From contig NC_134535.1 in NCBI RefSeq assembly GCF_050624435.1, forward strand, positions 127,459,731 to 127,523,730: a stretch of 64,000 bases of DNA, in the 5' to 3' direction. Source of the DNA: Tenrec ecaudatus (Eukaryota > Chordata > Mammalia > Afrosoricida > Tenrecidae). Numbering within the stretch: position 1 is the first letter of the stretch; every line of letters begins with the position of its first letter. Shown here one piece after another: positions 11,416 to 24,264 of this stretch. The position numbers were made by a program, and so were the translations under genes. The notes below the pieces were generated by a model. That model did not search any database. It was not told the origin of the DNA and saw only the letters and a list, made by a program, of their open reading frames with translations.

Positions 11416-13182
11416 ATGAGCTTTGAGTATTTATTACCCATTTAAATAGAATTCATGAAATTGTATGTTTATATTATTTCACTTTAATAAGGGTTTCATT
11501 TAAGAACTCCAAGATTCCTGAAACTCTAGCAGTTGGCAGATATGAACTGAGGTCAGCACACTCCTCTCTGGTTGCTTTTTACAACTGCAGCATCTCAGGG
11601 GTACCTCAAGCTGACAGAATCAGAATGTGAGTTTAAGATATTTGAACAGTAACCAGGGATATTTTGTATACATGTTCAGGCTTAAGAAATGGAGCTTGAA
11701 AGGTGACCCTTATTTATGCTCCTTGTTTACGTCTTCCTAGACTCTTCCCACAACAGCCAACTTTTTTTCCATTTGTTATAAAAATAGAATCAGGCTGTAG
11801 ATATTTTTGCCAGTTTGCCTTTCCACTTAATGATATTTTCTGACACCTTCCCGTATCAGTCTCTGTAGATGTAGTCACTTGAAACGTCTTCTTAGACAGG
11901 CTCACTATGAATCAGTATCAAGTCGATGGTGAGGGGTTTGGGTTGCAATATATTAGGGCATGAATGGGTCATGCTTTAAAAAAACATTCCCTCTCCAAAG
12001 GCTTCAGGGCAGCTCCAAAGTAAAAGCTTCCTCCACTTTCTCTCAATGCCTTGATCAACACCGACCTTCTAAAGAGCCCCAACGGCGCGTTTCTACTAAG
12101 AAATTAATGACTTAGAATAATAAATTCATTTGCCACGCCTTCCTTGGACTTAAGTTTAAATGCCATCAACTTATTTGTGGCTCTGTTTTGGGCACACGGT
12201 TCTAAGGAAGCTGGCAGGTGACATAAGGAAGAAGCAGTGCAGCCCTGAGTTTCCATTGCCGACAGCCCAGCAAGGGAACACACTGTGGACACGTCATCAT
12301 AAAACGCACGACGCGCAAAACAGCCTAAGTGTCATGCAAACCAAGGGGAAGGAAGGGGGAGGAAAACCCGGAGGAAAGAATGGGGAGCCAATGGTTGGGA
12401 CCTTAGCTAGCAAATGGGGCCCAGGTGTGCTCTAATCTCAGCATTCAACAGCTAGGACAGGGCTGTGTGCCTTAAACTCACGGGGGTGTGGTGGGATGGG
12501 TGTGTGTGTCAGGATTGAGCATCAGAGGCCAGGAAATATTTTCACTTAAAAAAATACAGCTATGCTAAAGTGATTCCCCCACCCCCACCCTACCCCACTC
12601 CCCACCCCCCGTCCGGTTGCTTTTCTCTAGGTCTGCCAACTGGCTCCCTCTGAGAGTTCTAGTTGGTTTCCACTGAGGGCGTGGGAGGCTCTGGTGGTTG
12701 CTGTTCAGCTCTGGCGGGAACCTGGTTCTGAATATGTGATCCAGTGCAGAGCTGGCTGAAGCCCCATGCCTCTCCCTCCCTGCTTGCTTCAGGGCTACCC
12801 ATCCTTCCGCATGCCTGTCCTCTAGGGAGCACTGTCTCCAGGCAGTCAGGGACCCAGAGTTCCTATCAGTGAGCTGTGCGGTCCTGGGCAGGGCACCAGC
12901 CCCTCTGCTTCCCAGGGTGTGGCGTGACCTTCTGGATTTTCTTCTTTTCTCTTTAAAAACTGGATGGGAAACGTGTTGTGAGGCGTGCTAACAAAGTGAG
13001 CAGCTATGGCCATATGACATCAGAGAACCAGAGCGCGATCCATGTAGTTGCCCGTACCTTGTGCTTCTCCCATCTCTCAACCTGCGCCCCGCCCCCCCAC
13101 ACTTTCTGAATTTTGTGCTGGTTCCTTCTTTGCTTTGAAAAAGCGACTTCACCGTAAACCGTAAATTTCACTGTTGACTTTT
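11416..13182. other. Intergenic; possible old L1-like piece at 11700-11890
   Basis: Mostly unassigned. At 11740-11890 'ttgcctttccacttaatgat' and 'accttcccgtatcagtctct' recall an old reverse-strand LINE 3' segment, at low confidence. C-rich low-complexity sequence occurs at 12575-12612. No gene is supported. Confidence 0.4.
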
Positions 13183-14395
13183 GCTTCTTTTGAGCTTTAT
13201 GAAAATGGTAAAGATTTTCAAAAGACCTATTGGGCTTTTCACTGGTATTGCATTGAGCCTATCGGTCAACGGGGGGAGAACTGATATTGCTACGATACTG
13301 AATCTGAACATCCATAATATACCTCTCCATCTACTTAGGTCTTGATTAATTCTCACAGTCCCTTGATTATGATTGTTGACTTATGTATAACTCGCAGTTA
13401 TGAGCAAACCCCTGTGAAGCCTAGTATATGAAAAATTTGAGGTACAGATGATGTTTCAGAGTAACAAATGGGTGCAATTTGTGACATGCATCAAAATTAT
13501 TATTACTATATGACTATGCTAATATGTTTTAGTGTTGGGTAAACCTCCTGAATATTTACTATATGTTTTTCTGTTTTCAGTAAATGAAACCCGGGATTGA
13601 TGAGCCTATTGAGACAGCAAGTAGAATAAGGGCTTCTGGGGGGGAGTCTGGGGGTGGAGGGGGTCAAGGGGAGCTGATTTCAAGAAGCTCAAGAAGGAAG
13701 AGAATGTTTTAAAACTGCTCGTCGGAGCAACTGCACAATTCTGTTTGATGTGATTGAACCATGGAGCGATATGTTATCGGTATTAGCTCCCAATAAAATG
13801 ATTTGGGGGGAAAATGTTTTAGTGTCATCTGGAGTTTTTCTTGGACGTTTCTAAACATAGAAAGATACACAGTGTACTTTATCCTAAGACAAACGTTTGA
13901 CTAGCGGATGCTAGGCCTGAACGGAAACAACTGTCCTGATTCACATATAAATTCAACTTAAAGAGAGACTTGGGTACAAAACTAATTTGTAATCTGGGAT
14001 GGACTCTATTCTGATAATATTTTATTGTTTTTCTTTTATGTCTTGAGCATTTTTGATTAGATATATTCTCGTGGTCTCTGTTTTCTAACGGTTGCTGATG
14101 TATGTGAATGCAACAGATTCTCTAATCTTGATTTTATCATGGGCTACCTTGTCAAACGTTCTATTGATTGTCAGCATTTTGTCTTTGGGGACAGTCATTA
14201 TTAACATCAGCTACCATTTTCTTTTTGTTTTTTCATCTGTTGAATCCTTGAGACATCTCTAGCTGTGTCCCTCTCTATTCCCAATATTAGTTGTCTGTAC
14301 GTTTGCATTTTCTCCCGATCCATGCCAGTGAAGTTGGTCAACAAAAGAGCATTCAGCTCTATGGACTCTATGTTATCTCTGTTTTGTATAGTTTA
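13183..14395 (-). pseudogene. Old LINE-1 ORF2 remnant, interrupted
   Basis: The + strand shows the reverse of L1 ORF2 reverse-transcriptase/C-terminal sequence: 'cactggtattgcattgagcc', 'ctccatctacttaggtcttg', and further on 'gtgaatgcaacagattctct'. It is riddled with stops. A same-superfamily L1 tail in the opposite orientation (13561-13815) splits it. It is neutral debris with no coding capacity. Confidence 0.72.
13561..13815 (+). mobile_element. LINE-1 3' end, older subfamily
   Basis: 'taaatgaaacccgggattga', the G-rich tract 'gggggggagtctgggggtgg', 'gaagagaatgttttaaaact', and the end 'agctcccaataaaatgattt'. It is the same subfamily as the element ending at 26468. Confidence 0.78.
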
Positions 14396-14830
14396 AGGTA
14401 CATTTTCTTGAAGTATGATCCAGCTGCAATAAGTTCATATAGTTAAAGGATCTACAAGCAGTATGTAACCACCACTCTAATCAAGATATAAATCACTCCC
14501 ATCTCCCCCGAGAATTCCCTGTGCTCAATCCCCTTCTGAGCCCCCAAAGCAGGGAGCAGCTAGTCGGGTCTCCTTTATTGTACGTTAAACTTTCGTCTAA
14601 GTGGAACCATCTCGTGTGCCATGCTTTGGGTCTAGTTGCACGCACTCAGCCCAGTGTCTCTGTGAGTCCCTTCTGTTGGTGCGTGGCTCAGTGGTTTGGT
14701 TCTTTTCATTGCCTTTATGCTTATGTTTTATTTCAGTTGTTCTTTGTGAAGTAAGATGACTATATTTTCCCTCCATTTTAAGTTTCATCTGCATTTCTTT
14801 GTTGCACTGAGGTTGCATACGATTGTAGAT
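14396..14830 (-). mobile_element. Old LINE-1 3' UTR fragment
   Basis: 'ttaaggtacattttcttgaa', 'accaccactctaatcaagat' and 'gtctaagtggaaccatctcg' follow the order of reverse-strand L1M-type 3' UTR sequence. Diverged. Confidence 0.55.
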
Positions 14831-14877
14831 CGTATTATTGTTCCCAAGTACTCACTGCTCTTTTCTGTAACGACAAT

Positions 14878-15190
14878 ATATTTCCTCCGACGTCAGGCTT
14901 GACCAGGTGACGTGCATTCGCCAATGAATAGGCTGCTTCAGGGCAGAAGACTTGAGTCACTGTGTGGTTTTGCCATCATGCTTTCCTCCTGATACACGTT
15001 GCATGTCCTGAGAGGAATTTCTCCTTTAATTTGATCCCGGAATGAAGAGTACGTGCCGAGAGTCATGCTAACCTTCCAGCTACATGTATGTGTGCAAGAA
15101 AGGAACTACTGTTGTAGGCCACTGAGATTTCATGGGTATTTGCTATTTCTGGAAGCTCTGGGTAGCACAGATGTTTAACGTACTGTTTTC
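14878..15190 (+). repeat. MLT1-like (MaLR) LTR remnant
   Basis: 'accaggtgacgtgcattcgc' and 'caatgaataggctgcttcag', then 'gatcccggaatgaagagtac' and 'ggccactgagatttcatggg' follow the layout of ancient MaLR LTRs (MLT1 type). No internal retroviral genes are attached, so it is a solo LTR remnant. The family name is from memory. Confidence 0.55.
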
Positions 15191-16005
15191 CAGCCTCCCC
15201 CCCCCCCCAGTATAAACATCACTGGTTATAAAATGTTCTCAATTGTTGCTTTTGCTGCAGCTCAAATATCTTAATATGAAAAACCTGTCTTAATCATTCC
15301 CTCCTAGATATACATGTTTTTATCATGATGCCATGATGAAGTTTTCCTGAACAATCTAGCTTTCTGAAAAACCAGACACTGCAAATACTAGGTATATGAG
15401 AAAACCTGAGAAGGGGCAAGAGCATTGAAAACTAAAGAGCTTGGTAATCAACATTCAGTCCAAAATAAACAAGCCAATGACAGTCCTAATAGAAATGCTA
15501 GCTTATCGAAACTCTGCTGACATGGAGAGTCAGCTCAGTAGAGCTGGGTCCTGAGGTTTATGATTCCTGCTTTCAGAACTAGGTCCCGGGGCATTTGTGT
15601 CCGGTAGTCACTAGTTTCATGACCACTTGCACTATGTCCCAGTGTGTCTTCTGATCAGGTGACATTGAGTCGGCTACACCCACAGCCAGCCACCCTGTGC
15701 ACACTGATCCTCACAGCCGTCTTTGTGTCTAAAGCCCAGGGTTGCCGCCACGATGCCGATTCATCTTGTCAAGGACCTTCCTCTTCTTCCCCGCCCCTCC
15801 GCGTTACCCAACACGATGTCCTCCAGAGGCTGGGCTCCCCTGACAAAGCAGGGAAGATGAAGCCTCGCCCTCTCCTCATAAGGAGCATTCTGTCTGTACT
15901 TCCCCCAAGGCTGATTGGTTTGTTCTTTTTTAGCAGCCTGTGGTACTTTCACTGTCCTTTGCTAGCACCATAGCTTTGAGATAGGTATCTAGTCATGCAA
16001 AGAAG
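15191..16005. other. Intergenic, no feature recognised
   Basis: Unassigned sequence with a C-run at about 15196-15210. The longest frame (15644-15973) has no recognisable domain or splice context. Confidence 0.45.
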
Positions 16006-16216
16006 AGGCCTGGCCACACAATGGTTCAAGTGCTCAGCAAGCTGTAAGGTTGGCCGTTCAGTCCCGCCTGGTTGCTGGGTGGGAGAAAGGCCCGGTGATT
16101 CGCTTCCATACAGAGTACAGTCAAGAAAACGCTATGGGTCAATTTCTACTCTGCAGCCCACGGGGCTGCCATGAGTCAAAGTGGACTTGATGGCACCTGA
16201 CAACACCAGTAACACA
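16006..16216 (+). repeat. AfroSINE
   Basis: Head 'cacaatggttcaagtgctca' and box-B-like 'ggttggccgttcagtcccgc', then 'gcccacggggctgccatgag' and the tail 'gtggacttgatggcacctga'. The final 'caacacc' resembles the CAA-rich end shared with the RTE tail at 60718. Confidence 0.8.
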
Positions 16217-17779
16217 AGCCAAGGACGCATGTTTATCCCTCTGTTTGCTTGTCGCTAGGGCAGTCTCCTCAATGTCCCTGGCTGCTTTCTCCAGGAAATG
16301 TCCCAGGTTGCTTTCTCTTTGGTGAATGGCATGGGGTGGGAGTGGTGGCAGCTTGTCCAGTGCCCACAGTGATGGGTGCCTTCAGTTTTCACGGCACATT
16401 ATAGCAGGTAAGTCGGCCTACAGAAACGAGGCAAGCGTGTTTGGAAATGGATTGTGGTAGCAATGGTACAATAGTACTTGATATGATTGAAGTATGGAAT
16501 TTGTATATATATAATCACAATTAATAAAAACGAAAAGAAAACAAAGGCAGAGAGTTTAGGAGAGAAAAATCTGTCGTGGAGCAACTGAGAAAGAAAGGGA
16601 CACAAAGTAAGTATTCCTTCTGAAACCAGAAGACAATTGGGAGAACAGGAGGAGCCATTTCAAATCTAGGATGATCTTTGGGTTTCAGGAAGGCACACAG
16701 ATAATGGGGCTAGGGGCTGGTTCATGCGTATGTGTCAAAAGCCTCCTGTGACAGTGTGCAGCTGGTTCATGGTGGCATTTCCCAGGTCTCAAAGCAGATG
16801 CCTGGACGGTGGGCTCGCTGGATTAAAAGCAGGGGTTCCCCAGTCTCAATCACATCATCTAAGCCTTTCCTCCCTGATGAGGTCTGAGCTGAAAGGATTT
16901 CAGACTCAAACAGGGCGAGCTCAGACAGAGTCTTGGGAGCCCTCAGAACCCAGCTCCTCAGAACCCAACTCGGATGGTCCTACAGGGTAAAAAAAAAAAA
17001 TCCATCCCTCAAATCCCTTTCAGGTATAAGACTGATGCATCTACTTTGGGATCCGAGGGTTGAGTGGTAAGGGAGGAGCAGGAACTGGCAGTGTAGGGCA
17101 GGGAGAAAGATTCGAGCACGGACTTCTCCCTGCCCAGCTGTGCACGCTTACTAGAGCTCACTTGGGCCTCTGCAGCTTGGGGGCTTCAGCATGTACGTGT
17201 GCTCCCTCAGGGAGGGGGTGCAAGTTTCAGATGAGGGCACGGCTGTGAAAGTACTCTGAAAACGAAAGGATTCGCATTGCATCAGGCACCTCCCTGCCAT
17301 CTGGGGTACTTTCACCCATGTAGACCCTTACTCTCCTGCCCTTGGACCTTGGCGCTTGCTATCCCCGATGTCTTCTTGGTTCCCACTCGTTCCACAGCAC
17401 CCAGCTCAGGTGGCCTCCTCTCCAGGAAGCCTTCTCGCACCCCAGGCTCCTGAACCGACCAGTTTAGGCTGGAGTCTCCTGTTCCTGCCTTTTCACCTGC
17501 CTCCCCCCAAATAAATAATGCTCACATGCTTATAACATGCAGAGTGCACGCAGGAAATGAAAGCAAGAGAGGGTTGTGTGGTCTAGGAAATAAAACCCCT
17601 ATAATAGGTGTGTTATTTGCGTAAAATAATGTACCTGTATGCTTCCATTGCGCCATAGACCTTACTGATTAACTCTTATCGCCACCATCACAGTTACAAT
17701 GTGTTTGGATATGTGTCAACTCTTCTCGCTGAGGTCCACGAGGACATAGAATGATGTGTTTTTACTCCCTTTGGTATTT
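16217..17779. other. Intergenic with a short old L1 tail at about 16430-16545
   Basis: 'gtggtagcaatggtacaata', 'gatatgattgaagtatggaa' and 'cacaattaataaaaacgaaa' look like an old + strand L1 3' end. The rest is unassigned unique-looking sequence. Confidence 0.45.
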
Positions 17780-17975
17780 CAGGTGGCTTGATGGTTACTT
17801 GCTGGTCTACTAACCTCAAGGTCAGTGGTTTGAAGCCCCCAGCTGCTCCCCCAGGGGAAGATGGAGCTCCCTGCTCCCGTAGTGAGTTCCAGTCTTGGCA
17901 AAGCTCAGGGGCAGTTCTAGTCTGTCCTACAGGGTTGCCGTGAATCAGAATGGACTCCATAGCAGTGGGCTTTGA
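17780..17975 (+). repeat. AfroSINE
   Basis: 'caggtggcttgatggttact' as head, 'caaggtcagtggtttgaagc' as box B, 'tagtctgtcctacagggttg', and the tail 'gaatcagaatggactccata'. Well preserved. Confidence 0.88.
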
Positions 17976-18489
17976 GTTTCTTTTTCTGTATCTCCAGCAC
18001 CCAGCCCAGAGAAATCGTAGTGATGGTAGAGTAGGTTCAGGAATTGAGGTAGGGGAGCAGAGAGGTTGCATTACGTGCCTGGATTGGGATCCTCAGAATG
18101 AGGAAATCCAGTAACAAGTGTCTCTGAACAAACCCTATGTGCATGTATCCCTTCTTCCTGCCCCTTGAAGCCAGATTGTGGTGTCAGTACGTGTTATATA
18201 CCTGACATAATGGTGACTAGCTAGTCATTAGTGGGAGGCAGGGTGGGGCTGGCTGCCTGTGTTCATCAGGAGAGGTCCAGGTTTGGGTCCAGAGGCTGGC
18301 CAGATAGCTAGAGGAGGAAGTAGGCTTCAAAATTAGAGGTACAAGCTGTGTTAGCAGCTACTCTTTTGTGGGGAACACTTCTTGGGAGACTTGAATTATT
18401 AATACAAATCCTGGGAAGCCCAGTAACTTCAGGAACCTTTATCTAATTAAGGTAAAATAAATTCCAAGTGTGATTCCAATCACCATTAA
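17976..18489. other. Intergenic, no feature recognised
   Basis: Unassigned. No exon, RNA gene or clear repeat seen. Confidence 0.5.
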
Positions 18490-18990
18490 TTATTTTTTTT
18501 CCATTTTGAAAACTTTATATTGAGGAATAATCTTCATACAGAAAAGCAGACGGGTTATCTGCATGCAGCGTAATACATTGCCACCAACTATATGCCCACT
18601 TCTGGCCACCACTTAGGCGTAGAAGTAGAACATTACCAGCACCCCCAAGGCCCCCTTCTTCTCCCTTCTAGTTGCTTGCACCCTGTATGTAACCAGCCTC
18701 CTGACTTCTGACAGCATCGATTAGTGCTGCCTTTTGGGGTTTTTTATGTAAATGGAAAAGTACACCGAGTAATGCTTAAAGTCTCTCTTCTTTCATCAAT
18801 GTTTTATTTGTGCGATTCATCCATGTCGCCGTGTGTGGTTGTAGGTCACCCACACTGCTATATAATAATCCACTGTGTGAAAGGCATAATTTATCAATTC
18901 TACGGTTGATGGACATTTGAGGAGTTCCCAATGTTTGGTAATTATAAGTAGAAGAGCCATAAAATTGACTCATCTTGAAAAATAAGTTCA
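18490..18990 (-). mobile_element. Old LINE-1 3' UTR fragment (L1M-like)
   Basis: The + strand carries 'aaaactttatattgaggaat', 'tttatgtaaatggaaaagta', 'gattcatccatgtcgccgtg' and 'cggttgatggacatttgagg', in the order expected for a reverse-strand L1M 3' UTR found throughout placental mammals. Confidence 0.7.
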
Positions 18991-19334
18991 GGTTTGGTTT
19001 TTTTAAAAAAATTGTATTCTTACAGCATTCATCCCTATGCCCCATCCTTCTACAGCCCCTGCCCCTACCTCCCGGGCAGTGAGACTGTGACTGGGTCCAG
19101 AAAGCGCCTCCTCTTATTAGAATTCACAGGTAGCCTCTTCCTTCTTTTATTTGCAACATCATTTTGTATGGTTGGAGCCTTGAAAACTCTGTGTGCTGCA
19201 TTCATCCATCTCACCATTTAAACAATATATTTAGAAAGTAAACATTTAAAAAACATTAAATACTATTATAATAAGCACATTGGTAAAACCAATGAAAACC
19301 ACACCGAAATATTTAAGTAAGAAAATGACCAAAA

Positions 19335-19570
19335 ATGATGAAAATAATAATAATTTATAAATTATAAAGGTTTCACGAGGGAGGGGGGGTGGGGAGGGGG
19401 GAGGGAGGGGAAAAATATGAAAAATGAGCTGATTCCAAGAGCCCAAGTGGAAAGCAAATGTTTTGAGAATGACGAGGGCAACGAATGTACTAGTGTGCTT
19501 TACACAATCGACGTATGTATGGATTGTGATAAGAATTGTATGAGCCCCTAATAAAATGATTTTTAAAACA
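19335..19570 (+). mobile_element. LINE-1 3' UTR tail
   Basis: 'taataatttataaattataa', a strong G-rich purine tract at 19379-19412, 'gcaaatgttttgagaatgac', and the end 'gcccctaataaaatgatttt'. It is a short 5'-truncated insertion. Confidence 0.88.
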
Positions 19571-19599
19571 GAAAAGAAAATGACAACTCTCTGCCAATC

Positions 19600-19960
19600 C
19601 AGAGACAACATTGCAAATATATTACCCTGTTTCTTTCTGGTGTTTTTTTTCCTTCTCTATTTTGCATAGTATATGCATATTCATGTCCTCCTTCACTTGG
19701 CATTATACAATAAAGATTTCCCCACATCTTCATGGCTACGTGATAATTCATCCCATGTGTCTGCCAAAAGTGATTGACTTCTGCTCTACACTGGAACATA
19801 TCGGAAGTTTGTGCTTTCCTTCCGACAAGGAAACAATGTCAGGGTGATTATCTTGCGTGTAGATCTCTATCCTCATTGTAGATTGTTTCCTTAAGGGAGA
19901 TTCCTAGCATCAGACTTGATTGAATCAAGAGTATGAACATTTTTTAAAGAACTTGCTACA
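19600..19960 (-). mobile_element. Possible old LINE fragment
   Basis: 'tcacttggcattatacaata', 'acatcttcatggctacgtga', and 'tgtgtctgccaaaagtgatt' recall reverse-strand old LINE 3' sequence. The match is weak and the boundaries are unclear. Confidence 0.35.
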
Positions 19961-20154
19961 TCTCATGTTGCCGGGCTGCTTTACAGAAAGGCGCCATGTT
20001 TTAAGAACCGCCTGAGACCACAAGCATGGCTTCACACATACTGACTATTGTTTGTGAGCAGGGCAAATGGGAAGATGCAGACAACACAGCATCAGTTTCC
20101 AAAAGCCAACTGTTGACGTTCTGTCCTGCTCTACTGTACCTTAACTCTGGTGCT

Positions 20155-20305
20155 AACCTTTGTGTTTGACTGCTGACCCAAAGTGAGCCGATTGAAGTCA
20201 CTTGGAGCCTCCATGGTGGACAGGCTTGGCCAGGAAAGCTCCAGGAAGCTCAGTGCTGCTCACCCGCGGCTGTCATGAGCTGGAACCTACCTGGAGGCAA
20301 CTGTT
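20155..20305 (+). repeat. AfroSINE, diverged
   Basis: 'gtgtttgactgctgacccaa' as head, then 'ggctgtcatgagctggaacc' and 'tacctggaggcaactg' as tail. Much of the middle has drifted. Confidence 0.5.
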
Positions 20306-20409
20306 AATAGAACCCTTAAGTACTCTCCTGCTCTTATATTTCTCTCTCTCTGGTTTTATCCTGTTGTCCTTTTGTGAATTCTTGGACCCTCAGTTCTTTT
20401 CTAGTGAAA

Positions 20410-20552
20410 AGTCAGGGTGCTCTGATCAGCAGCTGAACCCCAACAACTGCTGTGCAGGAGAAAAATGAGGCTTTTTACTCGCATCAAGATTTACACTCAA
20501 CAGTCCCCAATGAGGCCACAGGGAGTCAGACTCGACTTCATGGTCGCTTTTT
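20410..20552 (+). repeat. AfroSINE, 5'-truncated
   Basis: Starts near box B ('tgatcagcagctgaacccca'), continues 'ggagaaaaatgaggcttttt' and ends 'gtcagactcgacttcatggt', followed by a T-run. Confidence 0.75.
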
Positions 20553-20756
20553 TTTTTTTAATGTAAAAATCTAAGAATAGACCCTTTTCTCTAGATAACA
20601 TTATTTTAAAGTTTCTGATTCTTTTTGATCCATGAATTGTTTCGAAATGTGTCTAAAAGTTTCCAAATGTATATGTATGTTTAAAAAGTTTAATTAAAAA
20701 AATTTCATCACATTGTGGGTAGAGAATATGGTGTATCTGCCACCTATTTTTTAATT

Positions 20757-21715
20757 ATTTCTTTAAAAAATTATTTCTATTGGGGGCTCATACAGCTCTT
20801 ATAACATCCCATGCATCAATTGTATCAAGCACATTTGTACATGTGTAGCCATCATCATGCCAAATCACATCATGTTGCCAAACATCATGACATGTTGCCA
20901 AAACATTTTCTACTTGAGCCCTTGGTATCAGCTCCTCTTTCCCCCACTTCCTTCCCACTCTCCCACCCTCATGTATCCTTGATTAATTATAAATTGTTAT
21001 TTTTATTTCATATCTCACACTGTCTGTTGTCTCCCTTCACCCACATATCTGTTATTTGTCCCCTTTTGTGGGCGAGGGGGGTTTATGTATCCAACCGTGT
21101 GATGGGTTCCTCCTTTCTCTCCCTACCCCCTCCCAGACCATCCTTTAACCCAGGTGATATCGCTACTCCCACTACTGTTTCTAAGGGTTTATCTGTCCTG
21201 AATTCCATGTGTTGAGAGCTCTTATCTGTACCCATGTGTTTTCCAGTCTAGCCAGATTTGTATGATAGAATTGGGGCATGGTAGTGGGGTGGTGGAGAGG
21301 AAGCATCCAGGGACTAGAGGAATGGTGTGTGATTTGTTGGTGCTATACTATGCCTTGGATGAATCATCTTTCCTTATAACCCTTCTGTGAGGGTATTTCC
21401 AACTGTCTCCAGATGGTCTTTGGGTTTCCACTCCAGCCCCCGTTCGCATCAATATAGTAATTTGTTTGGTATCTTTTGATACCTGTTACCATCAACATCT
21501 CATGATCACACAGGCTGGTGTAATTCTTCCATGTGGGTTTATTTGCTTCCTTGCTAGATGTAAGCTTGTTTAATTTCAAGCCTTTAAGACCCAGGATGCT
21601 ATATCTTTTGATAGCAGGACACCATCTGCTCGCTTCACCACATTGGCGTATGCTCCCATTTTGCTTTCAGTGTTCGGGTCTGGAAGGTGAGTACCAAAGA
21701 GTGTCCCCTATTTAT
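20757..21715 (-). mobile_element. LINE-1 3' UTR copy
   Basis: Reverse strand of the long 3' UTR: 'attgggggctcatacagctc', 'attttctacttgagcccttg', the C-rich complement of the polypurine tract at about 21120-21140, and the core 'atgatcacacaggctggtgt' at 21502. It ends near the 'ggtgagtacc' block. A small local duplication of 'catcatgccaaatcacatca' type sequence lies at 20850-20900. Confidence 0.87.
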
Positions 21716-21721
21716 TGACGT

Positions 21722-21925
21722 GTATTGAGAACTGATTTATGTTGAGAATTATAGTATTCATCTATTGAAGGATGTCTGGATTACTTCCACCTCTGAGTTA
21801 TTATGAATAAAATGGTTATGGACACGTGTGTACAGGTTTCATCTCTCTGGGGTACATGGCGGGGGTACAATGGCTGGGATTCACAAGTGTTTGGAAATCT
21901 TCATGGCCATTGATATTATCCACTT
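21722..21925 (-). mobile_element. Old LINE-1 3' fragment
   Basis: 'ttcatctattgaaggatgtc', 'tggattacttccacctctga' and 'aaatggttatggacacgtgt' is the common reverse-strand mammalian L1 layout near the 3' end. Confidence 0.65.
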
Positions 21926-24264
21926 GACCTATGGCTAACGGCTGACACCCTGAAGGCAGACGTGCCGGTTGATACACTTTGAAGCTACTTTGTTCGATGC
22001 ATATAAAAAGAGAATTGTTATCCTTCTTCTGAATAGAATTTGGACCTCGGAGCTGGGGACCAGGGATTCTCCTGGGCTAGTCTGAAGTCTCATGAGAGAA
22101 AATGTTTGAACCCTCTCCCGACTCCCTCGCAGCACCCCGTGCCTCCATTGTCACTGTCACCACGAGACGAGTCTGAAGCTGCGCTTCCCTTCTGACTGCA
22201 TCGCATATGTCATCACCACGATGTGACTGTGAGGGCAGGAAGCAAGCAGCCAATCTGCCCACACTTCGGTGTTGACAGATGGGAGGAAGCGGAGCAGAGT
22301 GGCATCCCTTCAGCTGATGTGCGACATGTATGTTCTGAGCGTGGCTTGTCTGGCCTGAGAAATTGGTACTGGTGTGTTGTTTACTTGGAGGGAAATACCA
22401 GGAAAGCTGTCTTCCTTGAGGGGTCTACCTGGGAGAAGAGCTGCTACAAAAGTACATGGAAAAGACAGAGATGGGGCCTCTGTCAGAAACAGTCCCCCGG
22501 GAGATTCTTTTGCTTTGGCATCCGTTGCATGCAGATGAACTTGTGCCCCAGGCAGGCAGAGGTCAACTCAGTCTGGGTTCCCTTGTCTCTGGGCAGCATC
22601 GAGTGTTTCCAATAGTCACACCAACTTCTTCCCGTTTGCATTTGTCCCAGGGCCCCTCTTCTAGGCCCAGTTCAAAGACATCTCATCATATAGTGCGTAA
22701 TCTTTTGGACTTATAACCAAGAGGCCATATGGCCTGCTTTCTCAGGGACCCTTCTTTCTTGAGTCTCATGGCATCTGTCTTGAGTCTCATGGCAATGCTG
22801 TCGTGGGACTTCATCATGAAAGCGGGCCCGGGTGCCACATGGTCTCTACCTTTATTAATTTGTTTTCGATAGGGGAACAAACTGCCAGACATTGAGTGGC
22901 TTAAATTTGAGCTGCTGAGAATTCTACCACAGCTCTTAGGAGGGAGCCTCTCTCAGTGTACGTCCTTTGGGTTATGTGATTAGTCTCAGCAGAGCCAACT
23001 CTAGGGGTAGTGCTCCATCTGGGTGGTATGCGGGTGCTGGCCTCTGCTTTGCCCTTGGGTAGCACCCGCTGTAGAGGGAGTGCTCAGACAGTCTGTGGAG
23101 CACCATTTGCAATAGGAGTGAGTGCAAGGCACGGTGACTGGAGGGGTTGAGAGAGGACCTGCCAGTTCCTAGCCTGGTGTCAAGCTATGCCAATTTGGAG
23201 GGTCACTTTTCCGCAGTATCCTGCCTGTGCTAGAAGCAGGGTGTAGTCTGGGAAGGTGGACTGTTTTCAAAATTCCACTCCTGTTCACATAGAACTGGTG
23301 GTCTGATTAGGGAGATAAACATCAGCACACTGAGTGTTTGGAAGATAACAAAACATGCCAAAAGACAGCTTGTGAGCCTGAGCCAAACAATTGGTATGAG
23401 CTCAGAGCAGACAGAGGTCTCCATGAGTCACAGCAGAAGAGATTCGCAGACTCAGGCCAGTCTGTGGACTTAGGGCTCCCGGGCTAATGGCTTATTTTGA
23501 AATCAGCTCAGATACCCTCGTGGAGTTCAGGCCTGCGTGGCTCAGACTTCCATTTCAAATCACATGCTGTTATGTCTAAAGACCTTTAGCATGTCTCAAG
23601 AAAACCAACAACCTTCGAAGGGAAGTCCAAGGGGTGTGCGTTGGAATAATAATAATAATAATTTTAAAAAATCATCGACCGAAAACTCTACTCCGATGCT
23701 CTCGGAATTTCCACGAGCAAGAGTGCCCTCCGTGATGACTGGTATGCCCTCTCTGAAGGCAGGGGACCGAGAGGAACATAATTGCTATCAAAGGCTCCTG
23801 GTGTGATTAAGGAGTGGCATATGCCAAAATGGTGGTTGAATGTGCAACTAGGAGCTAGGTGTGCAGAGAGGAAGGCACCCCTACAGCCCCTATTACCACG
23901 GAGCAGACAGACTCATGCTGTCGCCGCAGGGACGGTTTCCTTTAAAAACCCCAAACAAACCTTTTATTGTGAATTCAGTGAAAGTGTGCAAGTTTGTAGA
24001 GCAGACCACAGTTTAACACTGAATAATTCATAGACACCCTGAGTCAACGACTCCATTGCCATGTAGCATCACTTCCTCCCTGTGTCTCCTGTTTCCCTCC
24101 CTCCTTTCCTGCTCCTCTAAACTGGATTGAAGAAATGCTGCCCTTTTTATCTCCAGTGGTTGATTATTCTAATCCGGAGGTAAGTTTAGTTCCTGACCTG
24201 AAGGGTAAGGAGTGGAGTCCTGGAGATCCCCCAGTCTTTGTCCTATCAGTAAACCTAGCCTTTT
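21926..24264. other. Intergenic; short (AAT)n at 23645-23664
   Basis: Mostly unique-looking sequence without a supported gene. A near-duplicate 'cttgagtctcatggca' occurs twice around 22758-22794. No exon-like conserved protein signal was recognised. Confidence 0.45.
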
